A stretch of 62,020 bases of DNA from CALMZN01 sp964540095 (GCA_964540095.1 CAZILH010000002.1:1-62020); one strand, 5' to 3'. Shown: positions 15,229 to 24,673, counted from the first letter of the stretch. Made by a program: numbers and translations. The notes: a model not told the origin generated them from the letters alone.

Positions 15229-15345
15229 TCAGGCGGCTGCGTCGCCGATGTGGGCGTCGCTGCCGGTCGCCTTGGGGATCGTCGTCGAGATCGTCGTCGA
15301 GATGATTGTGGCCAAGTTGTTGTTCCTGAGCGCCAGCATAAACAT
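15229..15345 (-). CDS. 38-residue peptide of GC-rich island 3
   Basis: A short ORF starting at the ATG read leftward from 15345, preceded by a near-perfect ribosome site (AGGAGG at 15350-15355, 4-nt spacing). The peptide begins MFMLALRNNN, has a threonine/isoleucine stretch with two ISTT units, and ends GDAAA. It is not recognised. GC-rich codon use contrasts with the surroundings. It is the only ORF in this unit with a good ribosome site. Confidence 0.55.
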   Translation of the reverse strand: MFMLALRNNNLATIISTTISTTIPKATGSDAHIGDAAA

Positions 15346-15403
15346 CTGTCCTCCTTCTCCCCGCGTATCGCAGGGTTAGTGTGGATTTTGTGATGTTGAC
15401 TGT

Positions 15404-15432
15404 AGGATATCACACTATTAAATATTTGTCAA
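15404..15432 (-). promoter_or_regulatory. Consensus promoter of GC-rich island 3
   Basis: On the minus strand TTGACA (15432-15427), a 17-bp spacer and TATCCT (15409-15404). Confidence 0.8.
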
Positions 15433-15495
15433 GGGGTTTAAGTAAAATATAATAAATTTTGGCTAATATTAGGTAAAATAATTAAATAATAATTT

Positions 15496-16434
15496 ATGAC
15501 TTGGTTAATAGTTGCTATAATTGCTTATATAGTCATGGCCGCAGTCAATGTGGCTGACAAATTTGTTCTAGAACACGTGGTTTCAGGGCCCAGAACTTAC
15601 ACTTTTCTGGTTGGCGCTTCTGGCGCAGCCGTTATAGTACTGGCGCCGTGGTTTTTGCAGTGGCCGGGCTGGGGTTTGTTTTTGTTTGATGTCTTGGTGG
15701 GCTCTTTTTTTGCGGCTGGTATATTTTTTCTTTATTCAGCGCTCAAAGGTCACGATGCTTCGCAGATATTTACTTTGGTCGGTGGCACAGTACCGATCTT
15801 TACGGTTATTTTATCAATAATTTTTTTCAAAGAAATATTTAGTACCAATCAGTGGCTGGCCATTGTCTATCTGATATTGGGTACTATGATTATCTCGGCT
15901 ATTTCGCCTCGGCACAGCATCTGGTATGAGGTCAAACATTTTTTACACATTGATTTTGATAAAAGATGGCACAGTATTTTGTTTTCTTTTATTTCGGCTT
16001 TATTTTTTGCCTTATTCTGGTTTGGCAGTAAAGTAGCTTACAATAGCCAGGAATTTTTAAGTGCTTTTATTTGGATACGCTTGGGTACTTTTTTTGCGGT
16101 GCTGTGTTTGTTGTTTAGTCCGCGCAATCGTCAAGGTATATTGGCTGATCTTAAGAAGTCAAAAGGCAAGAAGCAGAACAAATTTATTTTTCTTGGCACC
16201 CAAGTTGGCGGTGCTATTGGGTCGGTTTTACAGAATTACGCCGTGGCCTTGGGCTCGGTGGCTCTAGTGACTTCCTTACAAGGTCTGCAATATGGTTTGA
16301 TTTTGGCTTTTACTTATTTTATAACTATTTTTTATCCCAAAATTATCAAAGAAAAGCGTTCCAAAAAAATCATGGCTTACAAAATTATTGCTGCGGTGCT
16401 GGTAGCCATGGGTTTATTTTATATGTCTCAATAA
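15496..16434 (+). CDS. EamA/DMT-family transporter
   Basis: 312 residues with about ten transmembrane helices in two similar halves of five, the EamA pattern of the drug/metabolite transporter superfamily. Features include DKFVLEHVVSGPRTY near the first helices and GGTVPIFTVILSIIFFKE at the end of the first half. The substrate is unknown; relatives export amino acids, nucleotides or sugars across the inner membrane. It is followed 3 bp later by a glycoside hydrolase gene. TAAAAT at 15474-15479 could be its -10. Confidence 0.85.
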   Translation: MTWLIVAIIAYIVMAAVNVADKFVLEHVVSGPRTYTFLVGASGAAVIVLAPWFLQWPGWGLFLFDVLVGSFFAAGIFFLYSALKGHDASQIFTLVGGTVPIFTVILSIIFFKEIFSTNQWLAIVYLILGTMIISAISPRHSIWYEVKHFLHIDFDKRWHSILFSFISALFFALFWFGSKVAYNSQEFLSAFIWIRLGTFFAVLCLLFSPRNRQGILADLKKSKGKKQNKFIFLGTQVGGAIGSVLQNYAVALGSVALVTSLQGLQYGLILAFTYFITIFYPKIIKEKRSKKIMAYKIIAAVLVAMGLFYMSQ

Positions 16435-16437
16435 ATT

Positions 16438-17460
16438 ATGCGTCGAGCTTCAAAAAAATTAAGAATAATTATTTGGGTTTTATTTCTGGTCTGGTTTTTT
16501 TGGTGGTTAAAATTTGCCAATCATTATCCAAGCAAAATTACGCTCCAAGCCAAGCCGGATTTTTGGGGAGTCACTTATTCTTCCAAATTGGCGGTCAACT
16601 TGGGATTGGATTGGGGAGAGACATTCATACACATCATCGATGATCTGGGAGTCAAAAATGTCCGCCTGCCAATTTATTGGGACTGGATTGAAGAGGAAAA
16701 AAACGAATATGATTTTTATGCCTTTGACTACATGCTGGATCAGGGCCAACAGAGGAATGTTGATTTTATTGCCAACATTGGTTGGCGACTGCCGCGCTGG
16801 CCAGAGTGTCACTCGCCGGTTTGGCTTGATAAAAATGATGAAGCTAGCAGAAAAGCAGAAATTTTAAAAATGTTGAAAACAGTGGTAGAGCGCTATAAAG
16901 ATCGACCAGAAATTGTGGCTTGGCAGGTTGAAAACGAGCCCTTATTTGATTGGTTTGGCGAGTGTCCCAAAGGCGACAAGGAATTTTTGGAACAGGAAGT
17001 AGCTTTGGTAAGAAGTTTGGATAATAGGCCGATAATAATTTCCGCTTCTGGCGAGTTGAGCACTTGGCGTCAAGAAGCCAAAATTGGTGATATATTTGGC
17101 ACGACCATGTATCGAGTGGTGTGGAATAATTGGTTTGGCTATTTTCGTTATCCGTGGCCAGCTTGGTTTTATCCACTCAAGGCCAATTTAGTTGGTCTGC
17201 CAAAGCACAGAGTGGTAATTAGCGAACTGCAGGCCGAGCCCTGGGTGCCACACGGTTCTCTGATCACTTTAAAAAATGAAGAAATACAAAAATCATTGCC
17301 AATCAAGCAATTGTCTGCCAATTTGCAGTATGCTATAAATACCAACTTTGATCAGGCCTATTTATGGGGAGTGGAATATTGGTATGCCAAATATCAGCAA
17401 GGTGATCATAGTTATTGGAATTTTATGAAGCAAATTTTGAAAAGTGCTCGTTATGATTAG
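16438..17460 (+). CDS. Membrane-anchored clan-A (TIM-barrel) glycoside hydrolase-like protein
   Basis: 340 residues. An N-terminal signal anchor (about 9-25) is followed by a TIM-barrel domain. WGVTYSSKLA (about 41) and VKNVRLPIYWDWIE (about 74-87) match the first strands. The acid/base glutamate is likely in WQVENEP (about 161-167) and the nucleophile in VVISELQAEPW (about 256-266), typical of retaining clan GH-A enzymes. The product probably acts on glycans outside the membrane. It is coupled to the DMT transporter gene and ends before a clear terminator. Confidence 0.8.
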   Translation: MRRASKKLRIIIWVLFLVWFFWWLKFANHYPSKITLQAKPDFWGVTYSSKLAVNLGLDWGETFIHIIDDLGVKNVRLPIYWDWIEEEKNEYDFYAFDYMLDQGQQRNVDFIANIGWRLPRWPECHSPVWLDKNDEASRKAEILKMLKTVVERYKDRPEIVAWQVENEPLFDWFGECPKGDKEFLEQEVALVRSLDNRPIIISASGELSTWRQEAKIGDIFGTTMYRVVWNNWFGYFRYPWPAWFYPLKANLVGLPKHRVVISELQAEPWVPHGSLITLKNEEIQKSLPIKQLSANLQYAINTNFDQAYLWGVEYWYAKYQQGDHSYWNFMKQILKSARYD

Positions 17461-17497
17461 CTATTTACATTAATAAAATATTATGTTCTAATATAAT

Positions 17498-17530
17498 AAA
17501 TCTCCAAGAAGGGGATTTATTTGTTTTTTT
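17498..17530 (+). terminator. Terminator after the glycoside hydrolase gene
   Basis: AAATCTCC pairs with GGGGATTT around a 5-nt loop, followed by a T-rich run ending in seven T residues. Confidence 0.8.
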
Positions 17531-17543
17531 CAGCTGATTTTGT

Positions 17544-17549
17544 TATAAT
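17544..17549 (+). promoter_or_regulatory. Extended -10-like promoter of the subtilase/glycan operon
   Basis: TGTTATAAT with TATAAT at 17544-17549 lies 25 nt before the GTG start at 17575. There is no -35 or ribosome site. It probably drives the long gene run to 24554. Confidence 0.6.
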
Positions 17550-17574
17550 TACCGCAATATTAATTTAAATTTTA

Positions 17575-19587
17575 GTGAATAGAGCAATAAAATTATTTAT
17601 TTGGCTAGTTGTTGTTAGTGTTGCCTATCCGGCAGCGGCTTTTCGTCAGGACTATACTCCAATTGACCCCTATCTTTTGCAACAAAGCTATTTGCGAACC
17701 ATTAATACTCAGGGCTCGTGGTCTTATCAATCCAAAGAAAACAAAGAAGTCGTGGTGGCTGTTTTGGACTCTGGTATTGATATCAGTCACCCAGATTTGG
17801 TCAATAATATCTGGATCAATAGTGACGAAATCCCTGGTGATGGACTAGATAATGATAGCAATAGTTATATTGATGATATTAATGGTTGGGATTTTGTGGA
17901 TAGCGACAATGAGCCAACACCAGTTTTGATTGAGGGGTATGATTATACAGCAGTAAATCACGGCACAGTAATTGCTGGTATTATTGCTGCTTCAGCCAAT
18001 GATGAGGGAATTGTAGGCATCAATCCTAAAGTAAAAATAATGGATTTGAGGATTTTGGATGCTAAGGGCACGGGTAATACTTTGGTTTTGTCGCAAGCGA
18101 TTGATTATGCTGTGGAAAATGGCGCTGCAATTATCAATCTTAGCTTGGTGGGCAAATCAATTGATGAGTCCTTAAAAAAATCTATTACCAATGCCTACAA
18201 TAGTGGCGTGATGATTGTGGCTGCCTCAGGCAACGAGAGTAAGAGTGGCATTGACCTAGATACAGAGCCAGCTTATCCAGTTTGTGATTTTGATAGTGTC
18301 AACAGAGTGCTGGGTGTGGCGGCTGTTGATAGTCAGAATAAATTATCAGTTTTTTCCAACTACGGTGAAAAGTGCATAGACATATCAGCACCGGGTGTAA
18401 ATATTTATTCTACTGTTTATCATGATTTGACGGACATCAATTTCAGCAGTTATTATCGTGGCGGTTGGTCTGGCACTTCGGTGGCTGCTCCGATGGTCAC
18501 TGGGGCGCTGTCTTTAATCAAAATGAATTATCCCAACTTGCGTCCAGCGGACATATATTCAATTTTGTTGTCTAGCTCCGATAGTTTGCAAGCAGCCAGT
18601 CCCTTGATTTACAAAAAATTAGGCAAAGGACTGCTCAATATTGGTGCCGCCTTAGATGCGGCTGATAAATATTACAACCAAACTATAAAATTAGTTTTGG
18701 CGCCGCAAGCTGGTTTAAGCCCAGAAATTTTGATCATGAATGATAAGGGCAATTTGTTGTCTTCGTTTTTGGCTTATGATAAAAAATTTAAAGGCGGAGT
18801 CAATATTTCTACCGGCGATTTAGACAACAATGGTTCTTATGAAATAGTGACCGCGCCATTATCAAAAGGTGGGCCGCATGTCAGAATTTTTTCCAATCAA
18901 GGATCACTGCTTAATGAATTTTTTGCTTATGACGCCAAGTATTCAGGGGGAGTCAATTTAGCTTTGGGTGATTTGTATGGTGATAAAAATAAACAAATAG
19001 TTACAGCACCAGTGACCGGTGGTTCGGAAATAAGAATTTTTAATTCCAGCGGTACATTATTACGCAGTTTTTTGGCTTATGATGCCAAGTTCAAAGGCGG
19101 TGTGAATGTAGCGGTTGGTGATATTGATAATGACGGTAAAGCGGAAATCATCACTGCTCCGGTCGCTATGGGCGGTCCGCATATCAAAGTATTCAACAGT
19201 GAAGGATTGCTTTTGTATCAATTTTTTGCCTATGACAAAAAAATGATCAAAGGAGTTTGGCTGACAGTTGGCGATGTTGATTTTGATGGTTGGCAAGATA
19301 TCATCGTTGTGCCAGCCAAAAATAGCGCGCCCCAAGTCAAAGCCTTTAATTTCAATGGTACACCACTTTACGACTTCATGGCCTATAGCCAGTATTTGAC
19401 GGTCGGCATTAGATTGCAAGCTCGCGATTTGTCTGGTGACTTGAGGCCAGAAATATTGGCCTTGCCCAACAAAGGATCATCGGCCTTGCTTCGAATATAC
19501 GACTACAATGGCTTAGAAAAAGACAGCGTGTATTTGCGAAATCCGCAAGACAAAAATGGCTATAATGTTGATATTTTAGTTGATTAA
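17575..19587 (+). CDS. Secreted subtilisin-like serine protease (S8) with FG-GAP-type repeats
   Basis: 670 residues. A signal peptide (about 1-22) is followed by a subtilase domain with the catalytic triad D65 (VAVLDSGID), H129 (NHGTVIAGI) and S302 (GTSVAAPMV), and oxyanion N220 (AASGNE). From about 365 to the end are five repeats of about 50 residues with patterns such as FLAYDAKFKGGVNV and VGDIDNDGKAEI, forming a beta-propeller-like FG-GAP/VCBS module with calcium-loop character. The protein probably sits on the surface and may process proteins or bind glycans. Translation begins at GTG; it leads the glycan gene run. Confidence 0.93.
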   Translation: MNRAIKLFIWLVVVSVAYPAAAFRQDYTPIDPYLLQQSYLRTINTQGSWSYQSKENKEVVVAVLDSGIDISHPDLVNNIWINSDEIPGDGLDNDSNSYIDDINGWDFVDSDNEPTPVLIEGYDYTAVNHGTVIAGIIAASANDEGIVGINPKVKIMDLRILDAKGTGNTLVLSQAIDYAVENGAAIINLSLVGKSIDESLKKSITNAYNSGVMIVAASGNESKSGIDLDTEPAYPVCDFDSVNRVLGVAAVDSQNKLSVFSNYGEKCIDISAPGVNIYSTVYHDLTDINFSSYYRGGWSGTSVAAPMVTGALSLIKMNYPNLRPADIYSILLSSSDSLQAASPLIYKKLGKGLLNIGAALDAADKYYNQTIKLVLAPQAGLSPEILIMNDKGNLLSSFLAYDKKFKGGVNISTGDLDNNGSYEIVTAPLSKGGPHVRIFSNQGSLLNEFFAYDAKYSGGVNLALGDLYGDKNKQIVTAPVTGGSEIRIFNSSGTLLRSFLAYDAKFKGGVNVAVGDIDNDGKAEIITAPVAMGGPHIKVFNSEGLLLYQFFAYDKKMIKGVWLTVGDVDFDGWQDIIVVPAKNSAPQVKAFNFNGTPLYDFMAYSQYLTVGIRLQARDLSGDLRPEILALPNKGSSALLRIYDYNGLEKDSVYLRNPQDKNGYNVDILVD

Positions 19588-19590
19588 ATT

Positions 19591-20289
19591 ATGAATATTT
19601 CTGTTGTTATTCCAGCTTTCAATGAGGCCACTGTGATTGCTGAGACCATAAAAAAAATAAAAAAATATTTGCAAAGCAACAATATCGTTGGTGAAATTAT
19701 AGTAGTTGATGATTGTTCTACTGATAGCACCTTGGCAGTTTTAAAAAATATTAGCGACATAAAAGTTCTTAAAAATTTGAGAAATCACGGTAAGGGTTAC
19801 TCGGTGCGCAAAGGAGTGCTGTCAGCCAAACAAGATTGGATTTTGTTTATGGACGCTGACAATTCTACTGACATTTCCGAGCTAGATAAATTTAGCAAAT
19901 ATTTATCTGATTATGATGTCTTGATTGCTTCTCGCGCTCTGCCAGAATCAAATATTGTTGTTAAACAAAATATAATAAAAATCACCTTGGGACGCTTGGG
20001 GAATTTAGTTATACGCTTGCTTATTGATCCTCGCATCAAAGACACTCAGTGTGGTTTTAAGCTTTTTAATAAAAAAGTTCAACCGCTGTTTAACAAAATA
20101 ACAATTGATGGATTTGGTTTTGATTTTGAACTCATTTGGTTAATCAAAAAAAATAATTTGCGTATCAAAGAAGTGCCGGTGACTTGGGTCAATGATTTTG
20201 CTTCTAGTGTCAAATGGTGGCACTACCCGAAAGTATTGGCTGAAGTGTTGGCAGTAAGAATTAATAATTTATTGGGAAAATATAATTAA
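19591..20289 (+). CDS. Family 2 glycosyltransferase (dolichyl-phosphate-mannose-synthase-like)
   Basis: 232 residues of GT-A fold. NISVVIPAFNEATVI starts the nucleotide-binding domain; IVVDDCSTDST and LFMDADNSTD supply the metal-binding aspartates. KDTQCGFKLFNK is a motif of polyprenyl-phosphate sugar transferases. It has no C-terminal membrane helices. It likely charges a lipid carrier with sugar for envelope glycans. It starts 3 bp after the subtilase gene. Confidence 0.88.
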   Translation: MNISVVIPAFNEATVIAETIKKIKKYLQSNNIVGEIIVVDDCSTDSTLAVLKNISDIKVLKNLRNHGKGYSVRKGVLSAKQDWILFMDADNSTDISELDKFSKYLSDYDVLIASRALPESNIVVKQNIIKITLGRLGNLVIRLLIDPRIKDTQCGFKLFNKKVQPLFNKITIDGFGFDFELIWLIKKNNLRIKEVPVTWVNDFASSVKWWHYPKVLAEVLAVRINNLLGKYN

Positions 20290-20296
20290 TAAAAAT

Positions 20297-21343
20297 ATGT
20301 CCACAAAAATTTTAATGGAAAACAAAAATGTCTTAGTGCTGGGCGGGGCTGGCTTTATTGGTGCTCATCTTTGTGAAGAGCTAGTCAAAAAAGGAGACAA
20401 TGTAATTTGCGTTGATAATTTTGTGTCTAGTGATGTTGAAAATATTCGGACCCTGTTAGAGTACCCAAATTTTGAATTTGTTCGTCACAATATTACTAAG
20501 CATATTGATTATGAAGAATTACCAGAACTAAAGCGTTTCAAAGTTGATATTCAGGGTTTTCAAGAAATTTATAACTTGGCCTGTCCGACAGCGCCCAAAG
20601 ATTTTCTTAAATTTCCCGTACAAACCACCACAGCCAATTCAGTTGGCGTGATCAAAAGTTTGGAGTTAGCTAAAAGACACAAAGCTAAGTATTTACTAGC
20701 TTCATCTTCGGCGGTTTATGGACAGCCACCAGCCAACAGTGAACCGGTGCCTGAGGACTATATTGGTTTGTTGGATTTCTTGGGGCCACGCGCTTGTTAT
20801 AATGAGGGCAAAAGATTTGCGGAAATGGCCACGGCCGTTTATCGTGATAATTGCAAAGTGGACGCCAAAATTGCTAGAATTTTTAGCACCTATGGCCCAA
20901 AAATGTTGCAACACAGCGGTCGGCAGGTAGCTGATTTTATTCGGCAAGCAGTAGCCAATCAAGATGTCACTATTGCTGGTGGCAAAGATCTGACCATGAC
21001 TTTTTGCTATGTCAAAGATATTGTTGATGGCCTGATTAATTTGATGGCTTCAGAAATTACTAAACCAGTCAATATGGGTAGCGAAAAACCATATACCTTG
21101 ACCCAAGTGGCTGAAAAAATAATTAAATTCACCAATTCTAGTTCCAAAATTAACTACGGTGATCAGTATGCGCATTCTAATCAACCAACAACTCCGGATA
21201 TTTCTTTTGCTAAAAATGAGCTAAACTGGTTTCCCTTGGTTGATCTTGATGAAGGATTAAAGCTGGCTATTGATTATTACCGGGCTATATCTGTATTACA
21301 CGAGACAATTCAGGGTCAGGCCTATTCTGACACTGAGGAATAA
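20297..21343 (+). CDS. NAD-dependent sugar-nucleotide epimerase/dehydratase (UDP-glucuronate decarboxylase-like)
   Basis: 348 residues of extended SDR fold. The NAD-binding motif is GGAGFIGAHL (about 17-26). The active site is YNEGK (Tyr/Lys) after SSSAVYG. ACPTAPKDFLKFPVQT and RIFSTYGPKM resemble UDP-glucuronate decarboxylases (UXS), which make UDP-xylose; dTDP-glucose dehydratase-type activity is the alternative. It should supply activated sugar to the surrounding transferases. A second in-frame ATG at 20315 is also possible. Confidence 0.85.
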   Translation: MSTKILMENKNVLVLGGAGFIGAHLCEELVKKGDNVICVDNFVSSDVENIRTLLEYPNFEFVRHNITKHIDYEELPELKRFKVDIQGFQEIYNLACPTAPKDFLKFPVQTTTANSVGVIKSLELAKRHKAKYLLASSSAVYGQPPANSEPVPEDYIGLLDFLGPRACYNEGKRFAEMATAVYRDNCKVDAKIARIFSTYGPKMLQHSGRQVADFIRQAVANQDVTIAGGKDLTMTFCYVKDIVDGLINLMASEITKPVNMGSEKPYTLTQVAEKIIKFTNSSSKINYGDQYAHSNQPTTPDISFAKNELNWFPLVDLDEGLKLAIDYYRAISVLHETIQGQAYSDTEE

Positions 21344-21382
21344 AATTAATTTAAAAGATCTATCTTTCTTTGCTAAAAAATT

Positions 21383-22033
21383 ATGAATGTTTTTGTGGTA
21401 ATCCCTAGCTGGAATGAAGCCAAAAATATTGGCGCTGTTTTGCAGTCACTGAAAAAATACGATTATCAAATAGTAGTGGTGGATGACGGCTCAACTGATC
21501 AAACTGCAAAAATAGCTCGAGATATGGGTGTGATGGTATTGCAACACGAAATAAATCGCGGTCAGGGGGCGGCGCTTTATACTGGCAATTTATACGCTTT
21601 AGCTCAGGGAGCAGATATTATTGTACATTTTGACTCAGATAGACAGTTTTTAGCGGAAGAAATTTCTCAAGTGATCGCACCGATAATTAAAAATCAGGCC
21701 GACATTGTTTTTGGTTCCAAATTTTTGCAAAATAACAAAATTCCTTGGCGGAAAAAGTTTTTTATTATTAAACCAGCAATTTATCTTAATAATTTTTTAA
21801 CTGGTCTGCCACTCACTGATGCTAACAATGGTTTTCGGGCCTTGAGCCGTCAGGCAGCGGAAAAGATTGAGATTAGGCAAGATGCCATGGCGCATAATAG
21901 TGAGATAGTCGCTAAGACTAAAAAATTAGGATTGCGCTACCAAGAAGTGCCAGTGACTATTATTTATCATAAATTTGGTCAGGGTTTTGGCGGTGGCTTA
22001 AAAATATTAATTGATTGGTTTTTTAAAAAATAA
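21383..22033 (+). CDS. Family 2 glycosyltransferase
   Basis: 216 residues. VVIPSWNEAKNIGAVL opens the domain; VVVDDGSTDQT and IVHFDSDRQF carry the metal-binding aspartates. TDANNGFRALSRQAAEK matches the acceptor region of polyprenyl-phosphate glycosyltransferases. No transmembrane tail is present, but the next gene encodes a DUF2304 membrane protein that often pairs with such enzymes. The 2-bp gap to that gene supports co-expression. Confidence 0.87.
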   Translation: MNVFVVIPSWNEAKNIGAVLQSLKKYDYQIVVVDDGSTDQTAKIARDMGVMVLQHEINRGQGAALYTGNLYALAQGADIIVHFDSDRQFLAEEISQVIAPIIKNQADIVFGSKFLQNNKIPWRKKFFIIKPAIYLNNFLTGLPLTDANNGFRALSRQAAEKIEIRQDAMAHNSEIVAKTKKLGLRYQEVPVTIIYHKFGQGFGGGLKILIDWFFKK

Positions 22034-22034
22034 T

Positions 22035-22376
22035 ATGTTGATTTTACAAATTATTGTTTCAATTTTTGTGGCTAGCAATATTTGGCGGATTGTCAGTCAG
22101 TTAAAATCTCAAAAAATTACGGCCTCTAGTTTTGGTTGGTGGCTGATATTGTGGCTGATAGTGCTAGTGGTATTTTGGGCGCCTGATAGTACGGGATATT
22201 TAGCGCAACTCTTGGGAATTACTCGCGGAGCTGACTTGATGATTTATGCTTCAGTTTTGTTGATATTTTATTTGCTGTTCAAAATATTTATACGCTTAAA
22301 TAAAACAGACGAAGCAATCACCAAACTAGTTAGACAAAGAGCTTTGGAAGACAAAAACATTAATGAGCAAAAATAA
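22035..22376 (+). CDS. DUF2304 family membrane protein
   Basis: 113 residues with three hydrophobic helices (about 3-20, 32-52 and 65-85) and a charged C-terminal tail. The pattern WWLILWLIVLVVFWAPDST is typical of DUF2304 proteins, found next to family 2 glycosyltransferases and thought to anchor or assist them. The ATG at 22035 follows the previous stop by 1 bp; the next gene overlaps its end by 14 bp. Confidence 0.8.
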   Translation: MLILQIIVSIFVASNIWRIVSQLKSQKITASSFGWWLILWLIVLVVFWAPDSTGYLAQLLGITRGADLMIYASVLLIFYLLFKIFIRLNKTDEAITKLVRQRALEDKNINEQK

Positions 22377-23412
22377 AGTAGTTTTAATTATTGCTAGTTT
22401 TAACGGCCAAAAATATTGGCCGGATTTGTTGCCGGCTTTAAACAAAGAACATTATGCTGATTTTGATTTGGAGATTGTGGTAGTTGATAATAATTCTAGC
22501 GATAATAGCGCTGAATATATTCAAAATAATTTTCCTAATTTTAAGTTAATAAAATTATCAAAAAACGAAGGATTTGTCGGCGCTAATAACGCTGGCTATT
22601 TTTATGCTAAAGAAATTGGTGCCAAATATATTTATTTATTAAACCAAGATACAGTCATTACTAAAAATTTTTTACAGCCACTCCATGATTTTGCTGAAAA
22701 GAATAAATTTGGTAGCTTGCAGTCCAAAATTAATCTTTGGCCACAGAAAGACAAGCTTAACACTCTAGGCAATCAGATTCATTTCTTGGGTTTTGGTTAT
22801 GGCCTAAAAAGCGGACAACAGGATTTGCAACATTATAGCGTCAGAAAAATTAACTACTGTTCGGGCGCTGGGGTTTTTATCAATATGTTGGCCTTAGAAA
22901 AATTAGGTTATCTTTTTGATGATACCATGTTTGTCTATTTGGAAGATTTGGATTTGGGCTGGTCTTTGCAACTTTTGGGCTATGACAATTATCTGGTGCC
23001 GGCTAGTCAGATTTATCACAAATATGAATTTAGTCGGAGCATGCAGTCAGTCAATTGGTTTGAGCGTAATCGTTTGTGGGTTATGCTGAAGAATTATCAT
23101 GTTTTGACTTTGATATTAATTTTTCCAGCTTGGCTGGTGATGGAAATCGGTCAGCTGTATTTTGCCTGGAAAAACCACTACTTAACAAAAAAAATTAAGG
23201 CCTATGGTTTTATTTTTTCCTTTACTCAGTGGCAAAAATTACTATATTATAGAGCTTTGATACAGAATAATAGACAGCGCAATGATCATCAGGTAGTACT
23301 CAATTTTTCTGGCAAAATTAGGTTCCAAGCCCTAGATAGTTTATCCTTGCGTTTGGCCAACTTTTTCTTTAGTATATACTGGAGTTTAATTAAATTAATT
23401 ATAATTTGGTAA
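22363..23412 (+). CDS. Family 2 glycosyltransferase (rhamnosyltransferase-like)
   Basis: 349 residues. VVLIIASFNGQKYWPD and VVVDNNSSDNSAEYI mark the nucleotide-sugar site; YLLNQDTVI replaces the usual DxD. YLEDLDLGWSLQLLG matches the ED-x-D acceptor motif of rhamnosyl/galactosyltransferases of the WcaA/GlfT type. Hydrophobic segments near 245-270 and the C-terminus suggest membrane association. It overlaps the genes on both sides. Confidence 0.87.
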   Translation: MSKNKVVLIIASFNGQKYWPDLLPALNKEHYADFDLEIVVVDNNSSDNSAEYIQNNFPNFKLIKLSKNEGFVGANNAGYFYAKEIGAKYIYLLNQDTVITKNFLQPLHDFAEKNKFGSLQSKINLWPQKDKLNTLGNQIHFLGFGYGLKSGQQDLQHYSVRKINYCSGAGVFINMLALEKLGYLFDDTMFVYLEDLDLGWSLQLLGYDNYLVPASQIYHKYEFSRSMQSVNWFERNRLWVMLKNYHVLTLILIFPAWLVMEIGQLYFAWKNHYLTKKIKAYGFIFSFTQWQKLLYYRALIQNNRQRNDHQVVLNFSGKIRFQALDSLSLRLANFFFSIYWSLIKLIIIW

Positions 23413-24554
23413 TGAAGATCGCGGTTGTTTGTTCAACTTTTCCGCCATACAGAGGAGGCATGGGCAATGTGGCTTATTATAATGCTTGGTATCTGGCTAC
23501 TCAGGGTCATCAGGTGACAGTATTCACGCCATTTTATAAGCGCCTCAAAAATGTCAAAGATGAATATCCGTTTAAAGTGGTGCGTTTGTATCCGTGGTTT
23601 AAATATGGCAATGCTGGATTTTTGCCGCAATTGATTTGGAAGCTCTGGAAGTTTGATATTATTCATTTGCACTATCCTTTTTTTGGCGGGGCGGAAATAA
23701 TTTATTTTCTAGATAAAATAAAAGATATAAAATTGGTGATCACCTACCACATGGATTCGATTAGTGCCGGTATATTTACTAAATTTTTGGGCTGGCATAC
23801 GGAGCATGTTTTACCACGCATTATTGATCGGGCTGATAAGGTTTTGGTGACATCTTGGGATTATGCCAAAAGTTCTGCTTTGCGAGATTGGATTGAGGCC
23901 GAGCCGGAAAAGTTTGTAGAATTACCGATTGGTGTCAATCATTTGCTTTTCAAACCGCGTTTTAGAGACAAGGATCTGACGGAACGCTACGATCTTTATG
24001 ACAAGCAGGTGGTTCTTTTTGTGGGAGCTCTAGATCGGCCGCATTATTTCAAGGGGGTTAATATTTTGATTCAGGCGATTTTTAAAATAAATGACAGTGA
24101 TGATTTTCGAGTTTTGATTGTTGGTGGCGGAGATATGTTGGACAGCTACAAAAGTTTAGCTGATAATTTGGGCTTGAGTAAAAAAATTATTTTTGTCGGT
24201 CGAGTCGATGATCAAGAATTACTAAAATATTATAGCTTAGCCGATATGTTGGTTTTGCCTTCTATTGATCGCTCGGAGGCCTTTGGTATTGTGGCTCTGG
24301 AGGCCATGGCTTGTGGCATACCAGTGATTGCTTCGGACTTGGCTGGTGTCCGGTCAGTAGTAGGCAAAAAAGAAACCGGCTTGTTGGTCAAACCGGGCAG
24401 TGTGCAAAATCTGACCGATATGATCCATACTTTGTTGAAAAATTCCAAGCTAGCCAGGACCTATGGTCAAGCTGGTCGGCAAAAAGTTTTGGATAATTAT
24501 ACTTGGGAGACAGTGGGTAAAAAATTAAATGAAATTATAAATAATTTGAGTTAA
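23412..24554 (+). CDS. Family 4 glycosyltransferase
   Basis: 380 residues of GT-B fold. MKIAVVCSTFPPYRGGMGNV opens the acceptor domain. The C-terminal donor domain has LFVGALDRPHYFKGV, VGGGDMLD and the EX7E region RSEAFGIVALEAMACGIPVI. It acts on a membrane-linked glycan in the cytoplasm. The ATG shares a base with the previous stop (TAATG). It is the last gene of the run that began with the subtilase; repeat DNA follows. Confidence 0.9.
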   Translation: MKIAVVCSTFPPYRGGMGNVAYYNAWYLATQGHQVTVFTPFYKRLKNVKDEYPFKVVRLYPWFKYGNAGFLPQLIWKLWKFDIIHLHYPFFGGAEIIYFLDKIKDIKLVITYHMDSISAGIFTKFLGWHTEHVLPRIIDRADKVLVTSWDYAKSSALRDWIEAEPEKFVELPIGVNHLLFKPRFRDKDLTERYDLYDKQVVLFVGALDRPHYFKGVNILIQAIFKINDSDDFRVLIVGGGDMLDSYKSLADNLGLSKKIIFVGRVDDQELLKYYSLADMLVLPSIDRSEAFGIVALEAMACGIPVIASDLAGVRSVVGKKETGLLVKPGSVQNLTDMIHTLLKNSKLARTYGQAGRQKVLDNYTWETVGKKLNEIINNLS

Positions 24555-24557
24555 TTG

Positions 24558-24659
24558 ATCCAGTTAGAAATTCACTAAAATAATATTTATGATATATAGT
24601 ATGGGTTATTTGTTAAAATTTTACTTTGGTAGTCAAAGATTTAATTATCTAAATTTCTA
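24558..24659. repeat. MITE-like tandem repeat, copy 1
   Basis: Begins ATCCAGTTAGAAATTCAC and ends with a 50-bp block identical to the end of copy 2 (from TTGTTAAAATTTTAC to AAATTTCTA). The middle has diverged. A small hairpin CTTTG/CAAAG lies in the conserved block. Confidence 0.8.
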
Positions 24660-24673
24660 TATGTTAAGGATGA

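Noticed and set aside
15089..15393. Plus-strand ORFs of 60-96 codons in GC-rich island 3
   Set aside because: The consensus promoter, ribosome site and terminator are all on the minus strand; plus-strand products are low-complexity and lack translation signals.
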